A stretch of 64,000 bases of DNA. Source: Lentzea californiensis (lineage in GTDB: Bacteria > Actinomycetota > Actinomycetes > Mycobacteriales > Pseudonocardiaceae). Both the position numbers and the translations under genes were made by a program. Shown here piece by piece: positions 17,517 to 25,771 of this stretch (position 1 is the first letter of the stretch; every line of letters begins with the position of its first letter). The notes under the pieces are model-generated. The model saw only the letters and a program-made list of their open reading frames with translations. It was not told the origin of the DNA and did not search any database. The stretch is taken from the NCBI RefSeq assembly GCF_024648825.1, contig NZ_JANBBE010000007.1, forward strand, positions 418,670 through 482,669, given 5' to 3'.

Positions 17517-17616
17517 GGAAACGACTATTCCACAGCCATTGAGAATATGCCACGAACGAATCTTCCATTCGGCGCAATGCTGTAACAACGGCAGATAACC
17601 GGTCGAATTCACCGTC

Positions 17617-18690
17617 GTGCAGAACCATGGGGCGGAAGCGAACCTGAGGCGATTGCCCTCGCTGACCGGGATGAGATTCATCGCGGCGTTCATCGTCTTC
17701 GGATTCCACATCAACGCGGCAGGCTTGTGGCCTTATCTGGACGTGCCGTTCCGTCAGGGTGCGACCGGAGTGAGTTTCTTCTTCATCCTGTCCGGATTCG
17801 TGCTCACCTGGTCCGCCAGGCCGGGCACCGCGCCGGCGACCGTCTGGCGGCGCCGGGCGGCGAAGATCTTCCCCAACCACGTCGCGACCTGGCTCGTCGT
17901 GCTGCTCGCGGCCGCCGCGGTGACCCCTGCGACGGCGCTGGCGAACCTGTCGCTGGTCCAGGCGTGGTTTCCGGGCGAGAACGTCTACTTCAGCCTGAAC
18001 ACACCCGCGTGGTCGTTGTCGTGTGAATTGGCTTTCTACCTCGCTTTCCCGTTGCTCATCAAGTGGCGGATGCGCAGACCGTGGTTGATCGCATCGGCGA
18101 CGACGATCGCGATCATGACCGTTCCGGCAATCACACTAACCATGCCAGGCCCGCTCGAATACTGGTTCGTTTTCGTCTTCCCGCCGGTGCGCGCGCTGGA
18201 GTTCGTCCTGGGAATGGCAATGGCCCGAGTGGTCCAGCAAGGGAAGTGGATCGGAGTAGGGCTCTGGCCCGCGACCGCGTTCTTCGTCGTCGCGTACGTC
18301 GGCTCCTGGTACCTGCCGGCGTCGTTCCCGTACGTCGCGGGCACCGTCGTCCCGCTCGCGCTGCTGATCCCGGCCGCCGCCGTGGCCGACCTCACCGGCA
18401 GGTCCTCACCGTGGCGCTCGAAGTGGATGGTGTGGCTGGGCACCGTGTCGTTCGCGTTCTACATGGTCCACCAGATCGTCATCCGGGTGAGCGAGAAGTT
18501 CCTCGACGTGCACGCGTTCCCGCTGGCCGCGGCGCTCGGGATGTTCGTGGTGTCGATGCTCGTGGCGTGGCTGCTGTACCGGCTGGTCGAGGTGCCCGCG
18601 GAACGGCTCGTGAAGGGGGCACCCCGACCAGCGCTGGTCACGCCAGCGTCAGCGCGTACAGCTCCACCCGCGGATCGTCGGGCAGCGTGA
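17617..18690 (+). CDS. Acyltransferase 3 family membrane protein
   Basis: A 357-residue integral membrane acyltransferase with ten or so helices. The N terminus has the family pattern RRLPSLTGMRFIAAFIVFGFH with the conserved His after the first helix, then GVSFFFILSGFVLTW, RRRAAKIFPNHVATW and NTPAWSLSCELAFYLAFPLL. Members acetylate or acylate exported sugars and lipids. A GTG start is used. The divergent spacer to the phosphotransferase is about 100 bases and AT-richer. Its 3' end overlaps the GH92 gene by 53 bases. Confidence 0.92.
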   Translation: MQNHGAEANLRRLPSLTGMRFIAAFIVFGFHINAAGLWPYLDVPFRQGATGVSFFFILSGFVLTWSARPGTAPATVWRRRAAKIFPNHVATWLVVLLAAAAVTPATALANLSLVQAWFPGENVYFSLNTPAWSLSCELAFYLAFPLLIKWRMRRPWLIASATTIAIMTVPAITLTMPGPLEYWFVFVFPPVRALEFVLGMAMARVVQQGKWIGVGLWPATAFFVVAYVGSWYLPASFPYVAGTVVPLALLIPAAAVADLTGRSSPWRSKWMVWLGTVSFAFYMVHQIVIRVSEKFLDVHAFPLAAALGMFVVSMLVAWLLYRLVEVPAERLVKGAPRPALVTPASARTAPPADRRAA

Positions 18691-21600
18691 CCGAACGGAC
18701 GGTCTTGGTGGCGTCCAGCCTCAGCGACTGGCCGAACAACCGGACCGGCGGCCCGTCCACGCCCTGACCCGCCTTGATGCGGTGCGGCATCTCCAGCACG
18801 GCCGGGCCGCCACCCGCCCAGTCCGAGATGGACGCCGAGACCTCGGCCGAGGTGCCGTCGGTGTACCAGACGGTGAAGCCGGCCGACACGGGTCCGTTGT
18901 GCGACGAGCCCACGACGTGCAGCCACGAGAACTGGCCGCTGGGCAGCAGGAGCGCCTGCCCGCGTGACTCCACGAAGTTCGGCGCCGTGCCGGTGGGGTC
19001 AGGCGCCTGGTAGGTGATGCCGCCCCACGTCACGGGCCCGGCCGGCGGCAGCAGTGCCGCGTCGTAGCTCCAGCCGCCGCCGTCGAAGTTGCCCGAGGCG
19101 GAGTCGGCGACCGTGGCCGTGCCGTCGTGGTTCAACTCCGGCGTCACGTCCACCGAACACGACGAGAACGCGCACAAGGCCGCCGGTTTGACCTCGACGA
19201 CGGCCTTCACCGTCACCGACTCGACCTGCACCGACACCTCGTACGAACCCGCGGCCACCCCGGCGGGCACCGTCAGCGTCAGCGGCACCGTCTTCTGCAT
19301 CGGCAGGTGCCGCGACACGATCACGAACGGCTTGGCACCACTCACCTTCCAGCCGGCCGGAGCGGTGACGACGGGCCGCACGGACGTGGCGCCGGGCGAC
19401 TGCGCCAGCACGTCGAGCTGCAACGTCAGCGACTGCGCCGAGTCCGACGTCGGCACCACGATCTCGGAGTTGCGCAACGACGCCGACAACGCACGACGCG
19501 AGTCCTCGTTCCCGTCGTTCAGCGACGGCGGCTCGTCCCCGCGCCCGGTGCCCCACGACGAGGGCTTCGACGACACCTCGTGCGTCAGGTTTCCGCCGCG
19601 CTGCAACGAGGTCCAGGACAGCCAGGTCTTGCGGACGTCACGGCCGCCGAACGACACGCTCTTGATGTACCGGTTGGTGTCCGACACACCTCGTGCCGAG
19701 ACGTTCAGCGTCCCGCCCTGCGAGCCGTGCTGTCCGATTCGGACGGTCGCCGACTCGAACTGCGGCGAGGACAACGCCAGGAAGTCCGCGCCGTTGAACG
19801 TCGGGTAGATGCCCAGCGACGAGAAGACGTACCAGGCCGACATCGTGCCCAGGTCGTCGTTGCCGGTCATGCCGTCCGGACCGGTCGTGAACAACGTCAT
19901 CGCCGCCCGCACGACCGTCGCGGTCTTCGACGGCGTGCCCGACCACAGGTACATGTAGGGCGCGAGCAGGTCGGGTTCGTTGTTCGGGTTGTAGGTCGGT
20001 TTGCCGTAGTAGTCGTACGGCTCGGTGATCCAGTCCTGCCGTGCGGTGCCGGCCGGGTCGACCAGCAGCTTGTCGTAGGCGAAGAACGAGTCGAGCCGCT
20101 TCTCCGTCTCCCGGCGGCCGCCCATCAGCGACACGAGTCCGGCGGGGTCCTGCGGCACCAGCCACTGGTACTGGTAGGCGCCGCCCTCGTGGAACTGGTG
20201 CGACGCGTCGATCGGGTTGTACGGCGTCAGCCACGTGCCGGCGGCGGTGCGCGGCCGGAACTGACCGATCGACGAGTCCCACAGGTTGCGGTACCACTGG
20301 CCCCGGTCGGCGAACAGGCGCGCGTCGGCCTTCTTGCCCAGTCCCTTGGCCATCAGCGCCAGTGACGCGTCCGCCGCCGAGTACTCCAGGGTCGCGGACG
20401 CCGGGTGCACGCAGTCGTTGTCGCCGCCCTTGTGCGCGCAGTCCTCGCCCAGCTCCAGGCCGGACGGGATGTACCCGCGATCGGCGTAGTAGGTGACACC
20501 GGAGCGTCCGTTGTAGGGCGACTCCGCCGGAGGCAGCGACGTGGCGTTGGCGCGCAACAGCTTGTACGTCTCCTCCTCGTACCCCTTCAGCAAGCCCTTG
20601 GACCAGGCCTCGACGAGGAACGGTGTCACCGGGTCGCCGGTCATGATGTTGGTCTCGGACGACGCCAGGGCCCAGCGCGGCAGCCATCCGCCGTCCCGCC
20701 CGCTGGCCACGACGGACAGCGCGATGTCACGGGCGACCTTCGGTTCCAGGATCTGCAGCAACTGGTTCTGCGGCCGGTACGTGTCCCACAGCGAGAAGTT
20801 CTGGTACGGCGTGTAACCCGACGCCGTGCGCACCTTCCCGTCGAAGCCCATGTACTTGCCGTCGACGTCGCCGGCGAGGTTCGGGTGCAGCACCGAGTGG
20901 TAGAGCGCGGTGTAGAACGCGACCTGCCGATCTCGCGGCCCGCCGGCCACCCGCACGGCGTCCAGTTGCTTCTTCCACACGTCCTTGGCAGCCGTCACCG
21001 CGGCGTCGAAGTCGTGGGAGGGAGCCTCGGCCGCGAGGTTCTTCCGCGCACCCTCGATGCCGGTGTACGACAGGCCGACCTTCAGCACGACGTCACGGTC
21101 GGTGGTCGCGTCGAACGTGGCCCACGCGCCGTTCCCACCGGTTCCGGCGGCATCCCGGGCACCCGGCGTGGGAACGCTCCCGCGCCATGCGCCGAAGGAG
21201 GCGAACGGGCGGTCGAACGTGGCCGTGAAGTACACGGTGTGCTCGTCCTTGCCCGCGCAGAACCGGCCGTTGCGCACCCGGCCCTCGATGGTTCTGTCTC
21301 CGACGACGTGGATCTCCGAGTCCAGCACGGTCTGGTTCGACCGCCCGGTGTTGAACAGGACGTTCGCCGCGCCGGAGGACGGGAACGTGTAGCGCTGCCA
21401 GCCGGTCCGCTGCGTGGCCGTGAGCTCGGCGTTCACGCCGTAGCGCGGCAGCCCGACCCGGTAGTAGCCGGGCTGCGCCGCTTCGTCCGCATGGCTGAAG
21501 TCCGACTTGTAGGCGTTGCTGTCAACGTTGTCAACGGACCCGACCGTCGGCATCACCGGCAGCTCGCCCATGACGCCGCAGCCCACGCCGGACAGGTGTG

Positions 21601-21832
21601 TCTGCGAGAAGCCGTAGATGGAGGTGGCCTTGTAGTCGTACCCGCCCTGACCTCCCGTGTCAGGGCTGACCTGCACCATCCCGAACGGCACCGAGGCGCC
21701 GGGAAAGGTGTTGCCGAAGTTCTGCGTACCCACGAAGGGGTTCACCAACGACGAAGGGTCCTCGTCGACCTGTGCCGCGTGCGCGGGGACCGCCAGACCC
21801 AGTAACAGCCCCGCTACAACCAGTGTCCGCAT
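18638..21832 (-). CDS. Secreted GH92 alpha-mannosidase
   Basis: A 1064-residue secreted enzyme. After a signal peptide (RTLVVAGLLLGLAVPAHA) the GH92 region starts with SSLVNPFVGTQNFGNTFPGASVPFGMVQVSPDTG and GFSQTHLSGVGC, and continues through YPTFNGADFLALSSP. The family hydrolyses alpha-1,2- and related mannosides in a calcium-dependent way, acting on fungal cell-wall mannans and N-glycans. The C-terminal third (after about 760) adds a beta-rich NEW3-type domain (TLTVPAGVAAGSYEVSVQV) and a carbohydrate-binding-like domain, likely for attachment to polymer. It lies near the chitinase and LPMO genes. Confidence 0.93.
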   Translation of the reverse strand: MRTLVVAGLLLGLAVPAHAAQVDEDPSSLVNPFVGTQNFGNTFPGASVPFGMVQVSPDTGGQGGYDYKATSIYGFSQTHLSGVGCGVMGELPVMPTVGSVDNVDSNAYKSDFSHADEAAQPGYYRVGLPRYGVNAELTATQRTGWQRYTFPSSGAANVLFNTGRSNQTVLDSEIHVVGDRTIEGRVRNGRFCAGKDEHTVYFTATFDRPFASFGAWRGSVPTPGARDAAGTGGNGAWATFDATTDRDVVLKVGLSYTGIEGARKNLAAEAPSHDFDAAVTAAKDVWKKQLDAVRVAGGPRDRQVAFYTALYHSVLHPNLAGDVDGKYMGFDGKVRTASGYTPYQNFSLWDTYRPQNQLLQILEPKVARDIALSVVASGRDGGWLPRWALASSETNIMTGDPVTPFLVEAWSKGLLKGYEEETYKLLRANATSLPPAESPYNGRSGVTYYADRGYIPSGLELGEDCAHKGGDNDCVHPASATLEYSAADASLALMAKGLGKKADARLFADRGQWYRNLWDSSIGQFRPRTAAGTWLTPYNPIDASHQFHEGGAYQYQWLVPQDPAGLVSLMGGRRETEKRLDSFFAYDKLLVDPAGTARQDWITEPYDYYGKPTYNPNNEPDLLAPYMYLWSGTPSKTATVVRAAMTLFTTGPDGMTGNDDLGTMSAWYVFSSLGIYPTFNGADFLALSSPQFESATVRIGQHGSQGGTLNVSARGVSDTNRYIKSVSFGGRDVRKTWLSWTSLQRGGNLTHEVSSKPSSWGTGRGDEPPSLNDGNEDSRRALSASLRNSEIVVPTSDSAQSLTLQLDVLAQSPGATSVRPVVTAPAGWKVSGAKPFVIVSRHLPMQKTVPLTLTVPAGVAAGSYEVSVQVESVTVKAVVEVKPAALCAFSSCSVDVTPELNHDGTATVADSASGNFDGGGWSYDAALLPPAGPVTWGGITYQAPDPTGTAPNFVESRGQALLLPSGQFSWLHVVGSSHNGPVSAGFTVWYTDGTSAEVSASISDWAGGGPAVLEMPHRIKAGQGVDGPPVRLFGQSLRLDATKTVRSVTLPDDPRVELYALTLA

Positions 21833-21937
21833 GGAAGGCAGTATTGCTCGATCATCGCCGCCCCGTCACCCACCGCGGTTCGGCGATGCGCGCTTTGGCC
21901 GTGGCGTTGCCGATTCCTGTCTCGTTTTGTCCTGGAA

Positions 21938-22066
21938 CTAGCAGCGCTTGCTGGAGAACGCGGTGAAGTTGTCGTCCCGCTGGACGTAGGAGTAGTTCGA
22001 GCCGCGCCCGGCGAACTGCTTCACGAACGCGATGCCGATGATCGCCCTCTTCATGCGGGTGATCAT
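21938..22066 (-). CDS. Candidate small protein (42 aa)
   Basis: A 42-codon frame in the gap between GH92 and VOC genes: starts MITRMKRAIIGIAFVKQF, continues with an AGRGSNYSYVQRDDNF stretch and ends SSKRC with a C-terminal cysteine. Codon third positions are strongly G/C (about 80 percent), as in real genes here. An internal ATG (fifth codon) may be the true start. There is no strong ribosome site, and I know of no homologue. It could be a short secreted or precursor peptide, or a chance frame. Confidence 0.35.
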   Translation of the reverse strand: MITRMKRAIIGIAFVKQFAGRGSNYSYVQRDDNFTAFSSKRC

Positions 22067-22111
22067 CGTCGTTCCGCTGACAACTCACTGACACGCGAGT
22101 AAGCAGGAACC

Positions 22112-22495
22112 ATGCCCGTACAGCTCAACCACACCATCGTCCACGTCAGCGACCAGAACCACTCCGCCCGCTTCCTCACCGAACTGCTCGGCCTGCCCCA
22201 CCCGGTGCGCTACGGCCCGTTCCTCGTCGTCGAGGTCGCGAACGGCGTCTCGCTCGACTACCTGACCGCGCAGGGCCCGATCACCGAGCAGCACTACGCG
22301 TTCCTCGTGACCGAGGAGGAGTTCGACCAGATCTTCGGGCGCATCCAGGAACGCGGTCTGGACCACTGGGCCGACCCGTTCCACTCCCAGCCGCAGCAGA
22401 TCAACCACAACGACGGCGGCCGTGGCGTCTACTGGAACGATCCGGACGGCCACGCGCTGGAGATCATCACCCGGCCGTACGGGTCCGGCGCCTGA
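22112..22495 (+). CDS. VOC family protein (glyoxalase-like)
   Basis: A 127-residue vicinal oxygen chelate protein. The paired beta-alpha-beta units start LNHTIVHVSDQNHSARFLTELLGLPHP and HYAFLVTEEEFDQIFGRIQERGL; likely metal ligands are H7, H81 and E117 in DPDGHALEIITRP. A ribosome site AAGCAGGA precedes the ATG. Such proteins may be dioxygenases, isomerases or resistance proteins; nothing nearby points to a substrate. The gene stands alone. Confidence 0.9.
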   Translation: MPVQLNHTIVHVSDQNHSARFLTELLGLPHPVRYGPFLVVEVANGVSLDYLTAQGPITEQHYAFLVTEEEFDQIFGRIQERGLDHWADPFHSQPQQINHNDGGRGVYWNDPDGHALEIITRPYGSGA

Positions 22496-22550
22496 CGAAC
22501 CGGTTCACGTACCTAAACGCACAGACCACCTCTTGTGCTCGGAGTCCCTT

Positions 22551-22583
22551 GCCTGCCAACGTGAGAGCGGTAACACGGCAGGC
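22551..22583 (+). terminator. Hairpin after VOC gene
   Basis: GCCTGCC and GGCAGGC pair around a 19-base loop 55 bases after the VOC stop. There is no T run. It may end VOC transcription, or be part of the long chitinase leader. Confidence 0.35.
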
Positions 22584-22637
22584 GACCGCCTCGGCCGGTC
22601 TCGTAACGGGATCGAACCTGTACCGCCAGTGACGAAA

Positions 22638-22653
22638 AAAGGTCTAGACCCTT
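22638..22653. promoter_or_regulatory. DasR-like site 1 upstream of chitinase
   Basis: The perfect core GGTCTAGACC sits about 80 bases before the chitinase start. It matches the core of the dre consensus (ACTGGTCTAGACCACT) bound by the GntR regulator DasR, which is released by glucosamine-6-phosphate in streptomycetes. A second site follows two bases later. Confidence 0.75.
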
Positions 22654-22654
22654 G

Positions 22655-22670
22655 ACTGGTCTGGACCACC
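22655..22670. promoter_or_regulatory. DasR-like site 2 upstream of chitinase
   Basis: ACTGGTCTGGACCACC agrees with the dre consensus at 14 of 16 positions. Together with site 1 it forms a direct pair, like the 12-base repeats of Streptomyces chitinase promoters. Inference: chitinase expression responds to chitin-derived amino sugars. Confidence 0.75.
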
Positions 22671-22730
22671 GATGCCAATCTCAGCGTTGTTCACATACCT
22701 GATCCTCCGGGCGCAAGACTCCAGGAGTGA

Positions 22731-23807
22731 GTGACCTTGCTGAGAAAACGAATTCTGGCGTCTCTTGCGGCGGTGGCGATGGCGGCGACCATGGCCGTCC
22801 TCGCCCCGACCGCGTCATCACAGGCCGAAGTGTCCGCACAGGCCTGTTCGTTCACCAACTGGACAGCGGGCACGTGGTACCCCGTCGGTTCGATCGTGAA
22901 GTACACCAACGGTCAGTACTACCGCGCCAAGAACGAGAACCCGGGCTACGACCCGATCATCTCCACCTGGTTCTGGGAGCCCACGAGCTGTGACGGCGGT
23001 GGCGGAGGTGGCGGCGGCGGCACCTGCGACAGCGCGACGGACTGGGTGGCGGGCCGCGCGTACGTGACCGGCAACATCGTGCGGTACAACGGTTCCTACT
23101 ACATCGCCGAGCACGACAACCCCGGTTACGACCCGACGGTCTCCACGTGGTTCTGGGAGCCGCACAACTGCGGCGGCGGAGGCGGTGGCGGCGGCAGCTT
23201 CGTCGTCAGCGAAACCCAGTTCAACGAGATGTTCCAAGGCACCCGCAACACCTTCTACACCTACAGCGGTCTCGTCGAGGCCATGAGCGCGTTCCCGGCC
23301 TTCGCGAAGACCGGCGGTGACACGGTGTCGAAGCAGGAAGCCGCGGCGTTCCTCGCGAACGTCTCGCACGAGACCGGTGGCCTCAAGTACGTCGAGGAGA
23401 TCGACCAGAGCGGCGACTACTGCGACGAGACCAAGCCGTACGGCTGCCCCTCGCCCCAGAAGTACTTCGGCCGCGGCCCGATCCAGCTGTCGTGGAACTT
23501 CAACTACAAGGCGGCCGGCGACTACCTCGGCATCGACCTGCTGGGCAACCCGCAGTGGGTGGCGCAGCAGGCGCCGATCGCGTGGAAGACGGGCCTCTGG
23601 TACTGGAACACGCAGTCCGGCCCCGGCTCGATGACCGGACACGCGGCCATGACCAACGGCTCCGGGTTCGGCCACTCGATCCGCAGCATCAACGGTTCGC
23701 TGGAGTGCGACGGCCGCAACCCGGCGCAGGTCCAGAGCCGTGTGTCGAAGTACCAGCAGTTCGCCGCGATCCTCGGCGTGCCGGCGGGCGCCAACCTCTA
23801 CTGCTAG
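22731..23807 (+). CDS. Secreted GH19 chitinase with two chitin-binding domains
   Basis: A 358-residue secreted chitinase. A GTG start with CCAGGAG upstream precedes the signal peptide (RILASLAAVAMAATMAVLAPTAS...). Two CBM5/12-type modules follow (residues about 39-87 and 102-147; each has WTAGTWYPVGSIVKY or WVAGRAYVTGNIVRY and ends STWFWEP), separated by Gly-rich linkers. The GH19 domain (158-358) shows the catalytic Glu214 in VSHETGG and a second acid at Glu222/223. It hydrolyses beta-1,4-linked N-acetylglucosamine in chitin with inversion. Two DasR-like sites lie upstream. Confidence 0.95.
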   Translation: MTLLRKRILASLAAVAMAATMAVLAPTASSQAEVSAQACSFTNWTAGTWYPVGSIVKYTNGQYYRAKNENPGYDPIISTWFWEPTSCDGGGGGGGGGTCDSATDWVAGRAYVTGNIVRYNGSYYIAEHDNPGYDPTVSTWFWEPHNCGGGGGGGGSFVVSETQFNEMFQGTRNTFYTYSGLVEAMSAFPAFAKTGGDTVSKQEAAAFLANVSHETGGLKYVEEIDQSGDYCDETKPYGCPSPQKYFGRGPIQLSWNFNYKAAGDYLGIDLLGNPQWVAQQAPIAWKTGLWYWNTQSGPGSMTGHAAMTNGSGFGHSIRSINGSLECDGRNPAQVQSRVSKYQQFAAILGVPAGANLYC

Positions 23808-23818
23808 TGGTTGCCCTG

Positions 23819-23841
23819 ACTAGGACTTGAGTGGTCCTAGT
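23819..23841. promoter_or_regulatory. Inverted repeat before DinB gene
   Basis: ACTAGGAC and GTCCTAGT form perfect 8-base arms with a 7-base spacer, 20 bases upstream of the DinB start and right after the chitinase stop. It could be an operator for the DinB gene or a weak terminator for the chitinase. Confidence 0.45.
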
Positions 23842-23860
23842 TCGGTCGTAGCTTCAATTC

Positions 23861-24349
23861 ATGACCATGGAGCTCAACGATCTGCTGCACGAACTGAACG
23901 ATCAGCGCAGGACGTTCCGCATCACGATGAGAGGCTTGTCGGAGGCGGACGCCAAGAAGCGCACGACGGTCAGCGAGCTCACGCTGGGTGGGTTGCTCAA
24001 GCACCTCACCTGGTGTGAGCGCGGCTGGACCCACATCCTGACCGAGCAGCCCCTGCCCCCGCCGGGAATGCTGGACTTCGACCAGTACACCTGGACGGGC
24101 GAGGACTTCGGCGAACTGCTCGCGTCGTACGACGAGGCGGTGCGCACGACCGATGAGGCCGTGCGCACCGCCTCGCTCGACAAGCTCGTGCCGCTGCCTT
24201 CCGCGCCCTGGGACCAGGACCCGCAGCCCATGTCGATCCGGCGGATCGTGCTGCACCTGATCCGGGAGACCGCGCAGCACGCGGGCCACGCGGACATCCT
24301 CCGCGAGACGCTCGACGGTCAGTCGACCACGGCGTTCCTGTACGAGTAG
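23861..24349 (+). CDS. DinB family (DUF664-like) protein
   Basis: A 162-residue four-helix-bundle protein of the DinB/DUF664 type: LNDLLHELNDQRRTFRITM, LGGLLKHLTWCERGWTHIL with a metal-ligand His, and a C-terminal IVLHLIRETAQHAGHADIL with two further His. In actinobacteria these proteins often act as mycothiol-dependent S-transferase-type enzymes; this gene is close to a mycoredoxin, which fits thiol metabolism but does not prove it. Its stop is six bases from palindromic element B. Confidence 0.88.
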   Translation: MTMELNDLLHELNDQRRTFRITMRGLSEADAKKRTTVSELTLGGLLKHLTWCERGWTHILTEQPLPPPGMLDFDQYTWTGEDFGELLASYDEAVRTTDEAVRTASLDKLVPLPSAPWDQDPQPMSIRRIVLHLIRETAQHAGHADILRETLDGQSTTAFLYE

Positions 24350-24355
24350 CCCCCA

Positions 24356-24516
24356 GGGCGTGTCCCGTAAGCCTCGTCCGCGATAGTCGCGGCCGAGGGC
24401 CCCGGAGGCGGTGCCGCCGCAACGCCCGAATACGCCCGGCATGAGGGCGTCGCGGCGGCACCGCCTCCGGGTCTCTCGACCGTGACTCTCATCGAACGGA
24501 CTCACGGGACACGCCC
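24356..24516. repeat. Palindromic MITE-like element, copy B
   Basis: GGGCGTGTCCCGT (24356-24368) and its exact inverse ACGGGACACGCCC (24504-24516) bound this element. Inside, GGAGGCGGTGCCGCCGC and its inverse GCGGCGGCACCGCCTCC give a second long stem. Compared with copy A (in opposite orientation) the conserved blocks are GTCCGCGATAG and GACTCTCATCGAA, whereas the end stems past GGGCGTGT differ. It lies between the convergent DinB and mycoredoxin genes and adjoins the TAG of the latter. Confidence 0.75.
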
Positions 24517-24761
24517 TAGGCGGCGAGCTGTTCCTTCACCTGGGCCAGCGACGGGTTGGTGAGCGCCGCGCCGTTCGGGAAGTGGACCGTGGGCACCGTG
24601 CGGTTGCCGCCGTTCACCTCCATCACGAAGTCCGCCGCGCCCGGCGTCTCCTCGATGTTGATCTCGACGTACTCGATGCCTTCGCGGTCGAGCGAGCTCT
24701 TCAGGATCCGGCAGTAGCCGCACCACGAGGTCGAGTAGACGGTCAGCTGGTCGGGAGCCAT
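24516..24761 (-). CDS. Mycoredoxin (glutaredoxin-like)
   Basis: An 81-residue thioredoxin-fold protein with the redox motif CGYC (C14, C17) in YSTSWCGYCRILKSSLD, the cis-Pro in GNRTVPTVHF and a C-terminal helix. The size and motif match mycoredoxin-1, which reduces mycothiol-mixed disulfides with electrons from mycothione reductase; mycothiol is the usual thiol of this bacterial group. The ATG is chosen for GAGGAG eight bases upstream. The stop codon uses bases at the edge of palindromic element B. Confidence 0.9.
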   Translation of the reverse strand: MAPDQLTVYSTSWCGYCRILKSSLDREGIEYVEINIEETPGAADFVMEVNGGNRTVPTVHFPNGAALTNPSLAQVKEQLAA

Positions 24762-25087
24762 CAGGCGCACTCCTCATAGGGTTCGGACGAGGTCGTCAGT
24801 ATCAACGCTGGACGAGGGGTGCTTCTTCCCGGGCCGGGGAGAAGCACCCCTCACTCGTCCGGAGCAGCCGATGGCGATCGTCAGACAATCGTCAGGTCAA
24901 TTCAGCACACCGTGGGTGAGCATAGTTCGCGCACGGCCGAAGATTTCGTCCGTGCAATTGGTCGTGCATTCGTTAATTCGCTCCCGGCGAATGTAGTCAC
25001 CCAATCGGCGGCCCGTCACCACACAGGGTTTCCGATATCGTCTGAAATCCGCCGCCGCTACCGAAGTCATGTTTAGAAAGGCTGGCC
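24762..25087. other. 326-base intergenic region with hairpin
   Basis: The divergent spacer between mycoredoxin and the first DUF4360 gene. It contains a perfect 12-base stem (AGGGGTGCTTCT at 24815-24826 with AGAAGCACCCCT at 24840-24851) within a longer imperfect palindrome. The stretch from 24890 is AT-richer than the genome and is likely the promoter of the DUF4360 gene; GAAAGG precedes its ATG. I see no further coding frame. Confidence 0.6.
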
Positions 25088-25711
25088 ATGCTGAAAACGG
25101 TGGCGGCTGCTGCCCTCGCGCTGTCCGCGGTCCTGACCGCGCCGGCCGCCCACGCAGCATCCGATGTTCCTGATTTCGTGACGATCGACGTCGTCACCGT
25201 GAACGGTTCCGGCTGTCCCGCCGGCACCGCGGCCGTCGCGGCCGGAGACGACCGCACGGCGTTCACGGTGACATACAGCCAGTACCTCGCGCAGGCCGGA
25301 CAGGGCTCCGGCCCCACCGACTTCCGCAAGAACTGCCAGCTCAACATCAGAGTGAGCTACCCGCAGGGCTTCACGTTCGGCATCGCCCAGGCGGACTACC
25401 GCGGCTTCGCCAACCTGCAGCAGGGCGCCACGGGCACGGAGAAGGGCAACTACTACTTCCAGGGCATGTCGCAGGGTGCGAGCCGCACCCACACGTTCGC
25501 CGGCCCGAAGAGCGACAACTGGCAGGCCACCGACCGCGCGACGGTCTCGGAAATCGTCTACGCGCCGTGTGGAGAAGTCCGGCACCTGAACATCAACACC
25601 GAACTGCGCGTGAACGCGGGAACCGCGTCGAAGGCGAACAGCTTCATGACGATGGATTCCACGGACAGCAGTGTGAGCACGAAGTACCAGTTCTCCTGGA
25701 AGCGCTGCTGA
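25088..25711 (+). CDS. Secreted DUF4360 protein 1
   Basis: A 207-residue secreted protein with signal peptide (LKTVAAAALALSAVLTAPAAHA). The DUF4360 pattern is clear: VTIDVVTVNGSGCPAGTAAV, FTVTYSQYLAQ, PTDFRKNCQLNIRVSYPQGF, DYRGFANLQ and a final KYQFSWKRC. Four cysteines likely form two disulfides. DUF4360 proteins occur in actinomycetes and fungi and are of unknown function. Tandem with a second copy 60 bases downstream. Confidence 0.92.
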   Translation: MLKTVAAAALALSAVLTAPAAHAASDVPDFVTIDVVTVNGSGCPAGTAAVAAGDDRTAFTVTYSQYLAQAGQGSGPTDFRKNCQLNIRVSYPQGFTFGIAQADYRGFANLQQGATGTEKGNYYFQGMSQGASRTHTFAGPKSDNWQATDRATVSEIVYAPCGEVRHLNINTELRVNAGTASKANSFMTMDSTDSSVSTKYQFSWKRC

Positions 25712-25771
25712 CCCAGGCACCGATTGCCGCCGCCCGTTCGTTTTGTTGAAGTCCAGACGGAAAGGTGCCCC

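Noticed and set aside
22500..22640. Possible riboswitch upstream of the chitinase
   Set aside because: One hairpin is visible, but I could not match a known riboswitch core, and DasR-like sites already explain regulation.
24762..25087. A missed gene between mycoredoxin and DUF4360
   Set aside because: Short frames only, no ribosome site; it reads as promoter region with a hairpin.
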